Shown here: piece by piece, positions 33,768 through 40,899 of the stretch
Layout of the letters: every line of letters begins with the position of its first letter
Numbering within the stretch: the first letter of the stretch is position 1
Assembly: GCA_965229765.1 (NCBI GenBank)
Contig: CBDDJT010000004.1
Coordinates: 1-64,000, forward strand
Origin: ASV31 sp965229765
Lineage (GTDB): Bacteria > Pseudomonadota > Alphaproteobacteria > Rhodobacterales > Rhodobacteraceae
Direction: 5' to 3'
Length of the DNA stretch: 64,000 nt
Program-made: the position numbers and the translations under genes
Notes under the pieces: generated by a model
The model's input: the letters and a program-made list of their open reading frames with translations, nothing else
What the model was told of the DNA's origin: nothing
Database searches by the model: none

Positions 33768-34205
33768 TCAGGCAACTACGAACCGCCGCACGACGCGGGC
33801 CCACGCCCCTGTCGCAATCTTGCCGCGGAGGCGGGCGTCCAATTGCAAAAGAAACGTCGCATGCAAGTGCTGCGGCACACGGCCGGCATAGTCCCGGCGG
33901 AAGACCGCCCGGGTATCCTCGTGAAGCAGACCCTCGGCCATGGCGTGGCCCAGCGTTTCCTCAGCGGCCCCCGCCATGGTGGCTCGTGCCCGACGGTCCG
34001 CAATCTCGGGGGTGATCCGGTCGAACCGGGCAACGCCATGATACCCGCAGACGGTCTTGCCTTTCCGCGCCGCGTTCCGGCACCGCTGGCCCGTCTGCTT
34101 TGATTTGGCCGTGCACCGGCGGTCAGCGGCGCGGGGGTCCCCGGCGGCCAGCATGTTTTGCCAACGGTTCTCGGGGCGCTGCGTAAGCTGGTCTGTCTGT
34201 TTCAT
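33768..34205 (-). CDS. Zinc-motif protein (C-x-x-H-G type) of the element
   Basis: 145 aa. The pattern RCTAKSKQTGQRCRNAARKG then KTVCGYHGVARF has Cys and His spacing like the HGGxSTG-type proteins common in phages and genomic islands of alphaproteobacteria. The C-terminus is helical and basic (RRDYAGRVPQHLHATFLLQL). ATG 34205 is chosen over the TTG at 34211 because GAGGG is correctly spaced. It is first in a minus-strand pair with the secreted protein. In phages such proteins often lie near terminase genes; none is here. Confidence 0.65.
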   Translation of the reverse strand: MKQTDQLTQRPENRWQNMLAAGDPRAADRRCTAKSKQTGQRCRNAARKGKTVCGYHGVARFDRITPEIADRRARATMAGAAEETLGHAMAEGLLHEDTRAVFRRDYAGRVPQHLHATFLLQLDARLRGKIATGAWARVVRRFVVA

Positions 34206-34211
34206 ATTCAA

Positions 34212-34550
34212 ACACCCTCAAAATCTGGCGCGTTTGGTCGGTCGGTGGCACTCCCATACTCTAGCACAAGTCGGGGTGTGCCGGGGGGCGGGGATCGCCC
34301 CCGGGGTGCGGGTTCCCGCGCCGCGCGGGCTTCACGGCTTCGCCATGCGGAAGGGACGCGGCGACCGCAGGTGTTGCAACGGGCACGTGCGGCGGGTCAC
34401 GGGCGGCCAAGGGCAGGAATGCGACAGCCCGCCGCAGCTGGGCCCACCCAGCGCGCCCCGGGTGGCGCTCGCCTAGCAACAGTAACATTAGGGTCAAATT
34501 AGGGGCAGATCGCCCGAAATCAGAAATTATTCAGCAAAAACAATGGAGCA
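34212..34550. other. Right end of the integrated element
   Basis: 339 bp without a convincing gene. It carries the promoter of the minus-strand pair, ATTAGGGTCA followed directly by AAATTAGGGGCAG (34486-34508), the copy of the left-end repeat, and the run-in to tRNA-Arg. A 78-residue minus-strand frame at 34261-34497 is low-complexity and was not called. Confidence 0.5.
34496..34508. repeat. Right-end copy of AAATTAGGGGCAG
   Basis: Exact 13-bp direct repeat of 27257-27269, placed 40 bp inside the right attachment core. Probable integrase arm-type site. Confidence 0.45.
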
Positions 34551-34565
34551 TGGCGGCCCCGGCAG
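34549..34565. repeat. Right attachment site within tRNA-Arg
   Basis: CATGGCGGCCCCGGCAG, identical to 27116-27132. It covers the CCA end, the acceptor 3' strand and the start of the T stem of the tRNA, the segment typically used by P4-type integrases. Confidence 0.85.
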
Positions 34566-34626
34566 GAGTCGAACCTGCGACCTACCGCTTAGGAGGCGGT
34601 TGCTCTATCCTCTGAGCTACGAGGCC
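34551..34626 (-). tRNA. tRNA-Arg (anticodon CCT)
   Basis: Read on the minus strand: acceptor GGCCTCG pairs with CGGGGCC (one G-T pair), D arm GCTC/GAGC, anticodon stem ACCGC/GCGGT with loop CTCCTAA (anticodon CCT), T arm GCAGG-TTCGACT-CCTGC, then discriminator G and genomically encoded CCA. It decodes AGG. The 3' end is the attachment site of the element to its left, and the gene itself was kept intact. Confidence 0.95.
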
Positions 34627-34749
34627 GTCGCGGTCCGTTTTCGCTGCTCCGCCCCGGCCTGTCCAGTCGCGTTTGCCCGACCTCTGTGCTTGGAGCCGCC
34701 GGATTTTGGCGCTAACAGTGGGTATCCGGCACCCAATGAGGACGCGCCT

Positions 34750-35796
34750 TTGACGACATCCCCCGACGCCCCGCGCCGCCCGCTGACACTCAAGGACGTC
34801 TCCGAAGCCTCTGGCGTCAGTGAAATGACCGTCAGCCGTGTGTTGAGGAACCGGGGCGACGTGTCCGAGGCGACGCGCGACAGGGTGATGGCCGCGGCCA
34901 AGGACCTGGGCTACGTGCCCAACAAGATCGCGGGTGCGTTGGCCTCGCAGCGGGTGAACCTTGTGGCCGTCATCATCCCTTCGCTGTCGAACCTGGTCTT
35001 CCCAGAGGTAATGACGGGCATTTCGCAGATTCTGGACGACACGCCGCTTCAGCCCGTGGTGGGCGTCACCCAGTACAAGCCAGAGAAGGAAGAGGACGTC
35101 CTTTACGAGATGCTGTCATGGCGCCCGTCTGGCGTCATCATCGCGGGGCTGGAACACACAGAGGCCGCGCGCGCCATGCTGGCCGCCGCCGGGGTGCCCG
35201 TGGTCGAGATCATGGACACGGATGGAGAGCCGGTGGATGCGATGGTGGGGATCTCTCACCGTCGCGCCGGGCGCGAGATGGCCAAGGCGATCATCGCGCA
35301 AGGCTATCGCCGCATCGGATTCCTTGGCACCGGGATGCCGCTGGACCATCGGGCGCGCAAGCGGTTCGAGGGCTTTACCGAGGCGCTGGCCAAGGCCGGG
35401 GTCGAGATGGCCGACCAGGAGTTCTATTCCGGCGGCTCGGCCCTGGCGAAGGGGCGGGAAATGACAGAGGCCATGCTAGCCCGCACGCCGGACCTGGATT
35501 TCCTCTATTACTCCAACGACATGATCGGCGCCGGAGGTTTGCTGTACTGCCTTGAAAAGGGCATCGACGTGCCCGGAAAGCTGGGGCTCGCCGGCTTCAA
35601 CCGGGTCGAATTGCTGGACGGTCTGCCACGGCGGCTGGCCACGATGGATGCCTGCCGGCTGGAGATCGGGCGCGCCGCCGCCCGGATCATCGCCGAGCGC
35701 ACCAGTGATCCCGAAATGCCGGGAGGCCAGCGCGAGATCCTGACCCCGACGATCGACCCGGGCGACACGCTGTATCGCAGCAGGCCGCGCGTGTAG
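34750..35796 (+). CDS. LacI-family transcriptional regulator
   Basis: 348 aa. The DNA-binding helix-turn-helix and hinge are LTLKDVSEASGVSEMTVSRV, then LRNRGDVSEATRDRVMAAAK and VPNKIAGALAS; the rest is a periplasmic-binding-like sugar domain with LACI hallmarks (VVEIMDTDGEPVDAMVGISH, RRIGFLGTGMPLDHRARKRF, YYSNDMIGAGGL). It resembles GntR of gluconate operons, so a sugar acid may be the effector. No ATG is in position; TTG 34750 has GAGGA upstream. The open frame extends back through tRNA-Arg, which is not coding. No sugar operon is adjacent. Confidence 0.88.
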   Translation: MTTSPDAPRRPLTLKDVSEASGVSEMTVSRVLRNRGDVSEATRDRVMAAAKDLGYVPNKIAGALASQRVNLVAVIIPSLSNLVFPEVMTGISQILDDTPLQPVVGVTQYKPEKEEDVLYEMLSWRPSGVIIAGLEHTEAARAMLAAAGVPVVEIMDTDGEPVDAMVGISHRRAGREMAKAIIAQGYRRIGFLGTGMPLDHRARKRFEGFTEALAKAGVEMADQEFYSGGSALAKGREMTEAMLARTPDLDFLYYSNDMIGAGGLLYCLEKGIDVPGKLGLAGFNRVELLDGLPRRLATMDACRLEIGRAAARIIAERTSDPEMPGGQREILTPTIDPGDTLYRSRPRV

Positions 35797-35865
35797 ACAA
35801 GCGGCGGGCGATGTGCTTTGTCGCCCCCACCCTGCGGCCTGCGGATCGGGACCGAGCCTGACGCC

Positions 35866-36594
35866 ATGACCAGCCTGTCCATCGTGATCCCGATGCGCAA
35901 CGAGTCGGAGAACGCTGCTCCGCTTCTGCGCGAAATCGCGGCGGCATGTGCGGTCCTGCCGGACTACGAGATCATCGTTGTGGATGACGGGTCCACCGAC
36001 GGCACCGGGCAGGCCGTTCTGGCGCTGCGCACCGAGATACCGCAGGTGCGGCTATTGTCACACCAGCAGTCGGCCGGGCAAAGCGCGGCGGTCCATTCCG
36101 GTGTCCTTGCGGCACGCGCGCCCATCGTCTGCACGCTGGACGGCGACGGCCAGAACCCGCCGGCCGAACTGCCCAAGCTTTGGCAACCGCTGATGGCCGA
36201 TGCGACAGGCAAGCTGGGGCTGGTCGCAGGCCAACGCATAAAGCGTCAGGACACGGCCTGGAAACGGTTCGGCAGCTGGCTCGCCAACCGCATCCGCGCA
36301 TGGATGCTGTCGGACGGCACCCGCGATACCGGCTGCGGGCTGAAGGGGTTTCGGCGCGACGCCTTTCTTGCCCTGCCCTATTTCGATCACATGCACCGCT
36401 ATCTGCCCGCGCTGTTCAGGCGCGACGGCTGGGAGATCGTGCTGGTGGACGTGGCGCACCGCGGGCGGATGGCGGGGCGGTCGAACTATTCCAACCTGCA
36501 ACGGGCGCTTGTCGGGCTGCACGATCTTGTCGGCGTGTCGTGGCTTATCAAACGGCGCAAGAAGGCCGGTGCAACCGAAAGTGACGCGTCATGA
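35866..36594 (+). CDS. GT2 glycosyltransferase, dolichol-phosphate-mannose-synthase-like
   Basis: 242 aa. The GT-A fold is seen in SIVIPMRNESENAAPLLREI, VVDDGSTDGTGQAVL with the DxD-type acidic motif, and LDGDGQNPPAELPKLW. Segment TRDTGCGLKGFRRDAF is typical of this group. It would move a sugar from a nucleotide donor to undecaprenyl or another lipid phosphate at the inner membrane. The stop overlaps the next start (ATGA), and the next gene is a LAB_N membrane protein, an arrangement common for lipid A or glycolipid modification loci in Rhodobacterales. Confidence 0.88.
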   Translation: MTSLSIVIPMRNESENAAPLLREIAAACAVLPDYEIIVVDDGSTDGTGQAVLALRTEIPQVRLLSHQQSAGQSAAVHSGVLAARAPIVCTLDGDGQNPPAELPKLWQPLMADATGKLGLVAGQRIKRQDTAWKRFGSWLANRIRAWMLSDGTRDTGCGLKGFRRDAFLALPYFDHMHRYLPALFRRDGWEIVLVDVAHRGRMAGRSNYSNLQRALVGLHDLVGVSWLIKRRKKAGATESDAS

Positions 36595-36929
36595 TGGATA
36601 CGTTGTTCGACTGGCTTCATGTGGACGGCTGGACAGAGTTCTGGTGGGTGGTCTTCGGCCTTGCCGGGCAGCTTCTGTTCATGGGCCGGTTCCTGGTGCA
36701 GTGGATCGCGTCCGAGAGAGAACGCAGGTCGGTCATTCCGCTGGCGTTCTGGTATTTCTCGATCGGCGGCGCGATCATCCTGTTCACCTATGCCGTCTAT
36801 CGCAAGGACCCGGTGTTCATCCTCGGCCAGTCGCTGGGGCTCTTCATCTATTCACGCAATCTCTGGCTGATCCACGCAGAACGACGGCGCGAGCAGGAGT
36901 TCGAGGGACCCGGGGCTGCCGGACGCTGA
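36591..36929 (+). CDS. Lipid-A-disaccharide synthase N-terminal-like (LAB_N) membrane protein
   Basis: 112 aa with three membrane helices: FWWVVFGLAGQLLFMGRFLV, VIPLAFWYFSIGGAIILFTY and DPVFILGQSLGLFIYSRNLW. It matches the stand-alone LAB_N domain, also found fused in front of some LpxB enzymes, and related in shape to SMR-type flippase units. It starts inside the stop codon of the glycosyltransferase, so the pair likely acts together on a lipid-linked sugar. The C-terminus is short and charged (RREQEFEGPG). Confidence 0.85.
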   Translation: MMDTLFDWLHVDGWTEFWWVVFGLAGQLLFMGRFLVQWIASERERRSVIPLAFWYFSIGGAIILFTYAVYRKDPVFILGQSLGLFIYSRNLWLIHAERRREQEFEGPGAAGR

Positions 36930-37000
36930 CCCCCCTTTCGGCGCCGGGCCGGCTATTGTAGAAGCGGCGCCTGCAATCCTTGCCACCCTGGGAGATACAG

Positions 37001-38023
37001 ATGGGCTATAAGGTCGTCGTCGCGGGCGCCACGGGCAACGTGGGCCGTGAAATGCTGAACATCCTGGCCGAACGCGAGTTTCCCGTGGACGAGATCGCGG
37101 CGCTGGCCTCGCGCCGGTCGCTGGGCACCGAGGTCAGTTTCGGCGACCGGACGCTGACCACCAAGGATCTGGACACCTTCGACTTCACCGGCTGGGACAT
37201 CGCGCTTTTTGCCATCGGGTCGGACGCGACGAAGACCTATGCCCCCAAGGCCGCCAAGGCGGGATGCGTGGTGATCGACAACTCGTCGCTCTACCGCTAC
37301 GACCCGGAGGTCCCGCTGGTGGTGCCAGAGGTCAACGCGGATGCGGTGCTGGGCTACACCAGGAAAAATATCATAGCGAATCCAAACTGTTCCACGGCAC
37401 AGATGGTGGTTGCGCTGAAGCCGCTGCACGACCGGGCGCGGATCAAAAGGGTGGTCGTCAGCACCTACCAGTCGGTGTCCGGCGCCGGCAAGGAGGGCAT
37501 GGACGAGCTGTGGGACCAGACCAAGGGCATGTATGTGCCGGGGCAGGAAGTCGAGGCAAAGACCTTCCAGAAGCAGATCGCCTTCAACGTCATTCCGCAC
37601 ATCGACGTCTTCATGGAAGACGGCTCGACCAAGGAGGAATGGAAGATGGTGGCCGAGACGAAAAAGATCATCGACCCGTCCATCAAGGTGACGGCCACCT
37701 GCGTGCGAGTCCCTGTTTTCGTTGGACATTCCGAGGCCATCAACATCGAGTTCGAGGACTTCCTCGACGAGGACGAGGCCCGCGACATCCTGCGCACGGC
37801 GCCGGGGGTGCTGGTGGTGGACAAGCGGGAGGCGGGGGGGTACGTGACGCCGATCGAATGCGTGGGGGATTATGCAACCTTCGTCAGCCGCATCCGTCAG
37901 GATTCCACCATCGAGAACGGGCTAAACCTCTGGGTTGTCTCGGATAATCTACGGAAGGGCGCGGCGCTGAACGCCGTCCAGATCGCCGAAGTGCTGGGCC
38001 AGAAGGCGCTGAAGAAGGGCTGA
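37001..38023 (+). CDS. asd: Aspartate-semialdehyde dehydrogenase
   Basis: 340 aa. N-terminal NADP fold KVVVAGATGNVGREMLNIL; catalytic Cys in IIANPNCSTAQMVVALKPL (near residue 131); substrate-binding segment YQSVSGAGKEGMDEL; late motif CVRVPVFVGHSEAINIEF with the catalytic His. It makes aspartate semialdehyde from aspartyl phosphate for lysine, diaminopimelate, threonine and methionine. GGGAGA precedes ATG 37001. It stands alone in the window and is followed by an odd phased repeat. Confidence 0.96.
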   Translation: MGYKVVVAGATGNVGREMLNILAEREFPVDEIAALASRRSLGTEVSFGDRTLTTKDLDTFDFTGWDIALFAIGSDATKTYAPKAAKAGCVVIDNSSLYRYDPEVPLVVPEVNADAVLGYTRKNIIANPNCSTAQMVVALKPLHDRARIKRVVVSTYQSVSGAGKEGMDELWDQTKGMYVPGQEVEAKTFQKQIAFNVIPHIDVFMEDGSTKEEWKMVAETKKIIDPSIKVTATCVRVPVFVGHSEAINIEFEDFLDEDEARDILRTAPGVLVVDKREAGGYVTPIECVGDYATFVSRIRQDSTIENGLNLWVVSDNLRKGAALNAVQIAEVLGQKALKKG

Positions 38024-38031
38024 CCGGCCAT

Positions 38032-38092
38032 GTCGGCATCGCGTCGGCACAACGTCGGCATAACGTCGGCGTCGTGTCGGGCTATACGTCGG
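38032..38092. repeat. Helically phased GTCGG repeats
   Basis: GTCGG occurs at 38032, 38043, 38054, 38065 and 38076, an exact 11-bp period, then at 38088 after 12 bp. Four of the copies are GTCGGC and the spacers vary (ATCGC, ACAAC, ATAAC, GTCGT). They lie between the convergent asd and LRR genes. One face of the helix would carry all copies, which suits a protein-binding array; a slippage product is the alternative. Confidence 0.6.
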
Positions 38093-38114
38093 GAACCTGT
38101 GGACCCACCCGGAG

Positions 38115-39770
38115 CTACTTTGAGAGTAGTTTCGAGAAGGCTGCCGTGATGCTGGGATCGAGGCCGCCATCTTCGCGGACGGTGCCGTCGCTGGACGGAC
38201 GGAACAGCGCGGCATATACAAGCGCACGCTGGTCCTTGGCGTCTTCCGTCGCCCCTTCTTCCCCAAGAAAGCCGATGTAGGTCTGAGAGAAGGCCTGCCG
38301 CTCTCTTGCGTCGAGCGCCAAATGGCGTTCAGCGAGATAGAGCTTCATCTGCAACCGCGTGAACCAAAGAAGAACGGTGAAGGCCGTCAGAATGCCACCC
38401 GTGACGATCAGGCCGCGAATACTGAAACCTTGGCAGGTCTCTGGCGTGGTTGGGTCACAGCCCACAGGCGAAAGCACATGGTCCAAGATCGAAGGGAAAA
38501 GCGCCAAACCGACCACGACCCCAATCGTGACCGCTATGATGATACCAAGACCCCAGCAAAACCGGCGAAAGTAGGTCTTGGCGGATTCTTCATGTTCGGT
38601 TTGTTTTTCTTTCCAAAGCGCGACAGGTTCCTTGAATGCCTGCTCCTCGCGGAATGCCGATATGGCAGCTTCCATTGCCTGCTCGACCGATTTCTTGGCT
38701 TCCGTGGAAGTGGCCTGAATGGAAGCTCTGAACTCACTATGCTTCTTCTCGGTCTCTTCTTCGTTCGCCTTCAGGCGTTCCCGCGCTGCCAAGAGCGCTG
38801 CACTTAGTTCATCGATGTTCTTGGAAATACTGCTGGCTTTGTCCGATAGGGTACCGATTTCTCTTTCCAGACTGGCCGCGCGATTGGAGAAGGCCGCTTG
38901 AAGGCGCTCGATTTCCTGGATCAACGGCAATTGGGCCGCCGCTGAATCCTGGCCATTGTTACCTGACTTGCGCTCTCCTTGAGTGTCTGTTTCTTCGCTT
39001 TCGGGCGGCTCCCAATCCTTCAAATAGTCGAATAGGGTGCGGGCGCGTTCGGCGCTGTCCTCGATCTCGGCGATCTCGGCAATGCGGGAATCGGTGCGAG
39101 TGGCCGCCGAGTTCTTGAAATTCAGACCACTAGACCGACTGAGAACTGTTCGTCGGTGAAGAAAGCCCTCTAGCCCTCGCAAAGGCCGCAAATCGACAAC
39201 TTTGGTGTTTTGAAGGGCAAGAGAATGAAGATTGGACAATTTAGGCAAGGGCGATAGGTCCGTTACGCCGGTGCCGTTCAGCCAAAGCGCCGTCAGACCC
39301 GATAGGCCGGACAGCGGCGCCAGGTCCGTCACCCCGGTGTAGGCAAGGTCAAGACTGTTCAGGTCCGACAGGCTGGACAGCGGCGACAGGTCCGTCACGC
39401 CGGTGCGGTCCAGCCAAAGGTCGGTTAGGCCCGAAAGGCCGGACAGCGGCGACAGGTCCGTCACGCCGGTGCCGTTCAGCACAAGCGTCGTCAGGCCCGA
39501 CAGGCCGGACAGGGGCGACAGGTCCGTCACGCCGGTGTCGTTCAGCGTAAGCGTCGTCAGACCCGACAGGCCGGACAGCGGCGACAGGTCCGTCACGCCG
39601 GCGTTGTCGAGGTTGAGATGGTCGAGGCCGCTCAGTTCCGCGATTTCCGGCGGCAGGTGGGTGAGGGCGCGGGTCTCGGGCAAGTCGAGGCTCAGCCGCG
39701 TTGCCCCCTTCGCCTTCGCCTCTGCGATCAGGCGGCGGGCGGCCTCAAAGGCTTCATCTGCATCCGACAC
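38115..39770 (-). CDS. LRR, coiled-coil and two-TM protein with DUF6161-like C-terminus
   Basis: 551 aa. Residues 46-199 are seven 22-residue leucine-rich repeats of the SDS22/internalin-like kind (LSGLTTLTLNDTGVTDLSPL). Residues 200-280 are a polar linker, 283-385 a long coiled coil (LSDKASSISKNIDELSAALL), and two membrane helices follow (about 405-427, GLGIIIAVTIGVVVGLALFP; about 452-472, GLIVTGGILTAFTVLLWFTR). The tail (LYLAERHLALDARERQAFSQ, then ALFRPSSDG) resembles what I recall of DUF6161. No signal peptide, so the LRR should be cytoplasmic. The 3' half has lower GC than its neighbours. An immune or sensing role is a guess. Confidence 0.75.
   Translation of the reverse strand: MSDADEAFEAARRLIAEAKAKGATRLSLDLPETRALTHLPPEIAELSGLDHLNLDNAGVTDLSPLSGLSGLTTLTLNDTGVTDLSPLSGLSGLTTLVLNGTGVTDLSPLSGLSGLTDLWLDRTGVTDLSPLSSLSDLNSLDLAYTGVTDLAPLSGLSGLTALWLNGTGVTDLSPLPKLSNLHSLALQNTKVVDLRPLRGLEGFLHRRTVLSRSSGLNFKNSAATRTDSRIAEIAEIEDSAERARTLFDYLKDWEPPESEETDTQGERKSGNNGQDSAAAQLPLIQEIERLQAAFSNRAASLEREIGTLSDKASSISKNIDELSAALLAARERLKANEEETEKKHSEFRASIQATSTEAKKSVEQAMEAAISAFREEQAFKEPVALWKEKQTEHEESAKTYFRRFCWGLGIIIAVTIGVVVGLALFPSILDHVLSPVGCDPTTPETCQGFSIRGLIVTGGILTAFTVLLWFTRLQMKLYLAERHLALDARERQAFSQTYIGFLGEEGATEDAKDQRALVYAALFRPSSDGTVREDGGLDPSITAAFSKLLSK
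39174..39635 (-). repeat. 66-bp tandem repeats encoding the leucine-rich repeats
   Basis: Seven units of 66 bp within the LRR gene. Several share long identical runs such as GGCGACAGGTCCGTCACGCC, even at silent positions, whereas the outermost units have drifted. This indicates recent duplication or gene conversion inside the array. Confidence 0.8.
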
Positions 39771-39836
39771 GGGGGCCGCCCTTTTCCTTTAACCCACGGG
39801 TTGAGTGTGGCCGGGCGGGGGCGGGGGATCAAGGGG

Positions 39837-40796
39837 TCAGTCCCTGTCCCCTTCCTTGCGGTTCACCAGCACGTTGACGCGCAGGCCCGGCACGGTATCG
39901 CCGCGCTGGGACCGGGCGGTGGTGACGGGGCGGACGCGGGTGGTGCCGCCGGTGGATTCGCGCATCACGATCACCACGCCCGAGGCGATGATGACGGCGG
40001 TGCCCAGCATCGTCCAGGCGTCGGGCCATTCGTCGAAGAACAGCGCGCCGAAGCCAGCGGCCCAGAGGATCTGGGAATACTGCATCGGCGCGACGGTGGC
40101 GGCCTGCGCCCTGCGGTAGGCGGCAATCAGGAGCAGCATGGCGACGAAGCCCAGCACCGAGATCAGCGCCGACAGGGCAAGGTCGTGCCCCGGCATCGGG
40201 CGATAGACGAAGAGCAGGCAGGCGCCCGCGATCACGAAATTGCCGATGAGGGGGTAGAGGATGAGGACGGCGGCGCGTTCTTCCGAGCCGATCTTGCGCA
40301 GGATGACGGCCACCCCGGCGCCGCCCAGCGAGGCCACAAGCGCCGCCGCGTGCCCCAGCCCCAGCGGCTCTGCCCCCGGGCGCAGCACGATCAGCACGCC
40401 GATCAGCCCCGCCACCACGGCGGCCCAGCGGCGCGGGCCCACGCGTTCGCCCAGCACCGGGACGGAGAGCGCGGTGATCAGCAGCGGTTGCGCGAAGAGG
40501 ATGGCGTAGACCTGCGCCAGCGGCAGGATGGTGAAGGCGGTGAACGCCGACAGCCCGACGCTGACCCCCAGCACGGTGCGCAGCAGGATCTGCCACGGGT
40601 GGACCGGGCGCAGCGTGCCCCGCTCGGCGTCGTGGATCAGCATGAGCATGACCAGCGGAAAGCCGAAGAGCACCGAGAAGAACAGGATCTGGAAGGGCGA
40701 ATAGCTGGTGCCCAGCGCCTTGACCACGGCGTCATGGGTCGAGAACAGCGCGAAGCCGCCAAGCGCCATCAGTGCGCCTTTGAGGGTGCTGGTCAT
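39837..40796 (-). CDS. EamA/DMT-family transporter
   Basis: 319 aa with ten predicted membrane helices in two EamA halves; examples are LMALGGFALFSTHDAVVKAL, ILFFSVLFGFPLVMLMLIH, WAAVVAGLIGVLIVLRPG and TMLGTAVIIASGVVIVM. Drug/metabolite transporters of this kind export amino acids, nucleosides or other small metabolites; this one has no clear substrate. It is downstream of leuB on the same strand, 103 bp away. The C-terminal tail is basic (TVPGLRVNVLVNRKEGDRD). Confidence 0.88.
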   Translation of the reverse strand: MTSTLKGALMALGGFALFSTHDAVVKALGTSYSPFQILFFSVLFGFPLVMLMLIHDAERGTLRPVHPWQILLRTVLGVSVGLSAFTAFTILPLAQVYAILFAQPLLITALSVPVLGERVGPRRWAAVVAGLIGVLIVLRPGAEPLGLGHAAALVASLGGAGVAVILRKIGSEERAAVLILYPLIGNFVIAGACLLFVYRPMPGHDLALSALISVLGFVAMLLLIAAYRRAQAATVAPMQYSQILWAAGFGALFFDEWPDAWTMLGTAVIIASGVVIVMRESTGGTTRVRPVTTARSQRGDTVPGLRVNVLVNRKEGDRD

Positions 40797-40899
40797 GGTG
40801 GTCCGTCCGGCTGGAGCGCTGCGCCAGCAATCGGCGCGTGTGGCGCGGATGTCAACGGTGGCGGCGCGCCGGGGCGGCGGGCGGCGCGCCGCGGGGGTC

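Larger units (their letters stand above)
27116..34565. mobile_element. Satellite-like integrative element in tRNA-Arg(CCT)
   Basis: About 7.45 kb bounded by 17-bp direct repeats, one within the tRNA-Arg gene. Content in order: small leader gene, tyrosine integrase, unknown 255-aa gene, alpA, primase-helicase, iteron/palindrome origin-like DNA, 164-aa gene, then two minus-strand genes. It has no capsid, tail, terminase or conjugation genes. The order int-alpA-primase/helicase-origin is that described for Gram-negative phage-inducible chromosomal islands, but no capsid-interference or packaging gene is recognised, so satellite status is an inference. Confidence 0.8.

Noticed and set aside
34261..34497. 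78-residue minus-strand frame at the island's right end
   Set aside because: Low-complexity composition, overlaps terminal repeats and has no ribosome site.
27257..34508. AAATTAGGGGCAG as the attachment core
   Set aside because: It lies inside the element on both sides and not in the tRNA. The 17-bp repeat overlapping the tRNA 3' end explains the boundaries better, so the 13-mer is treated as an arm site.
38032..38092. CRISPR array
   Set aside because: Repeat units are only 5-6 bp with 5-6 bp spacers; no cas genes.
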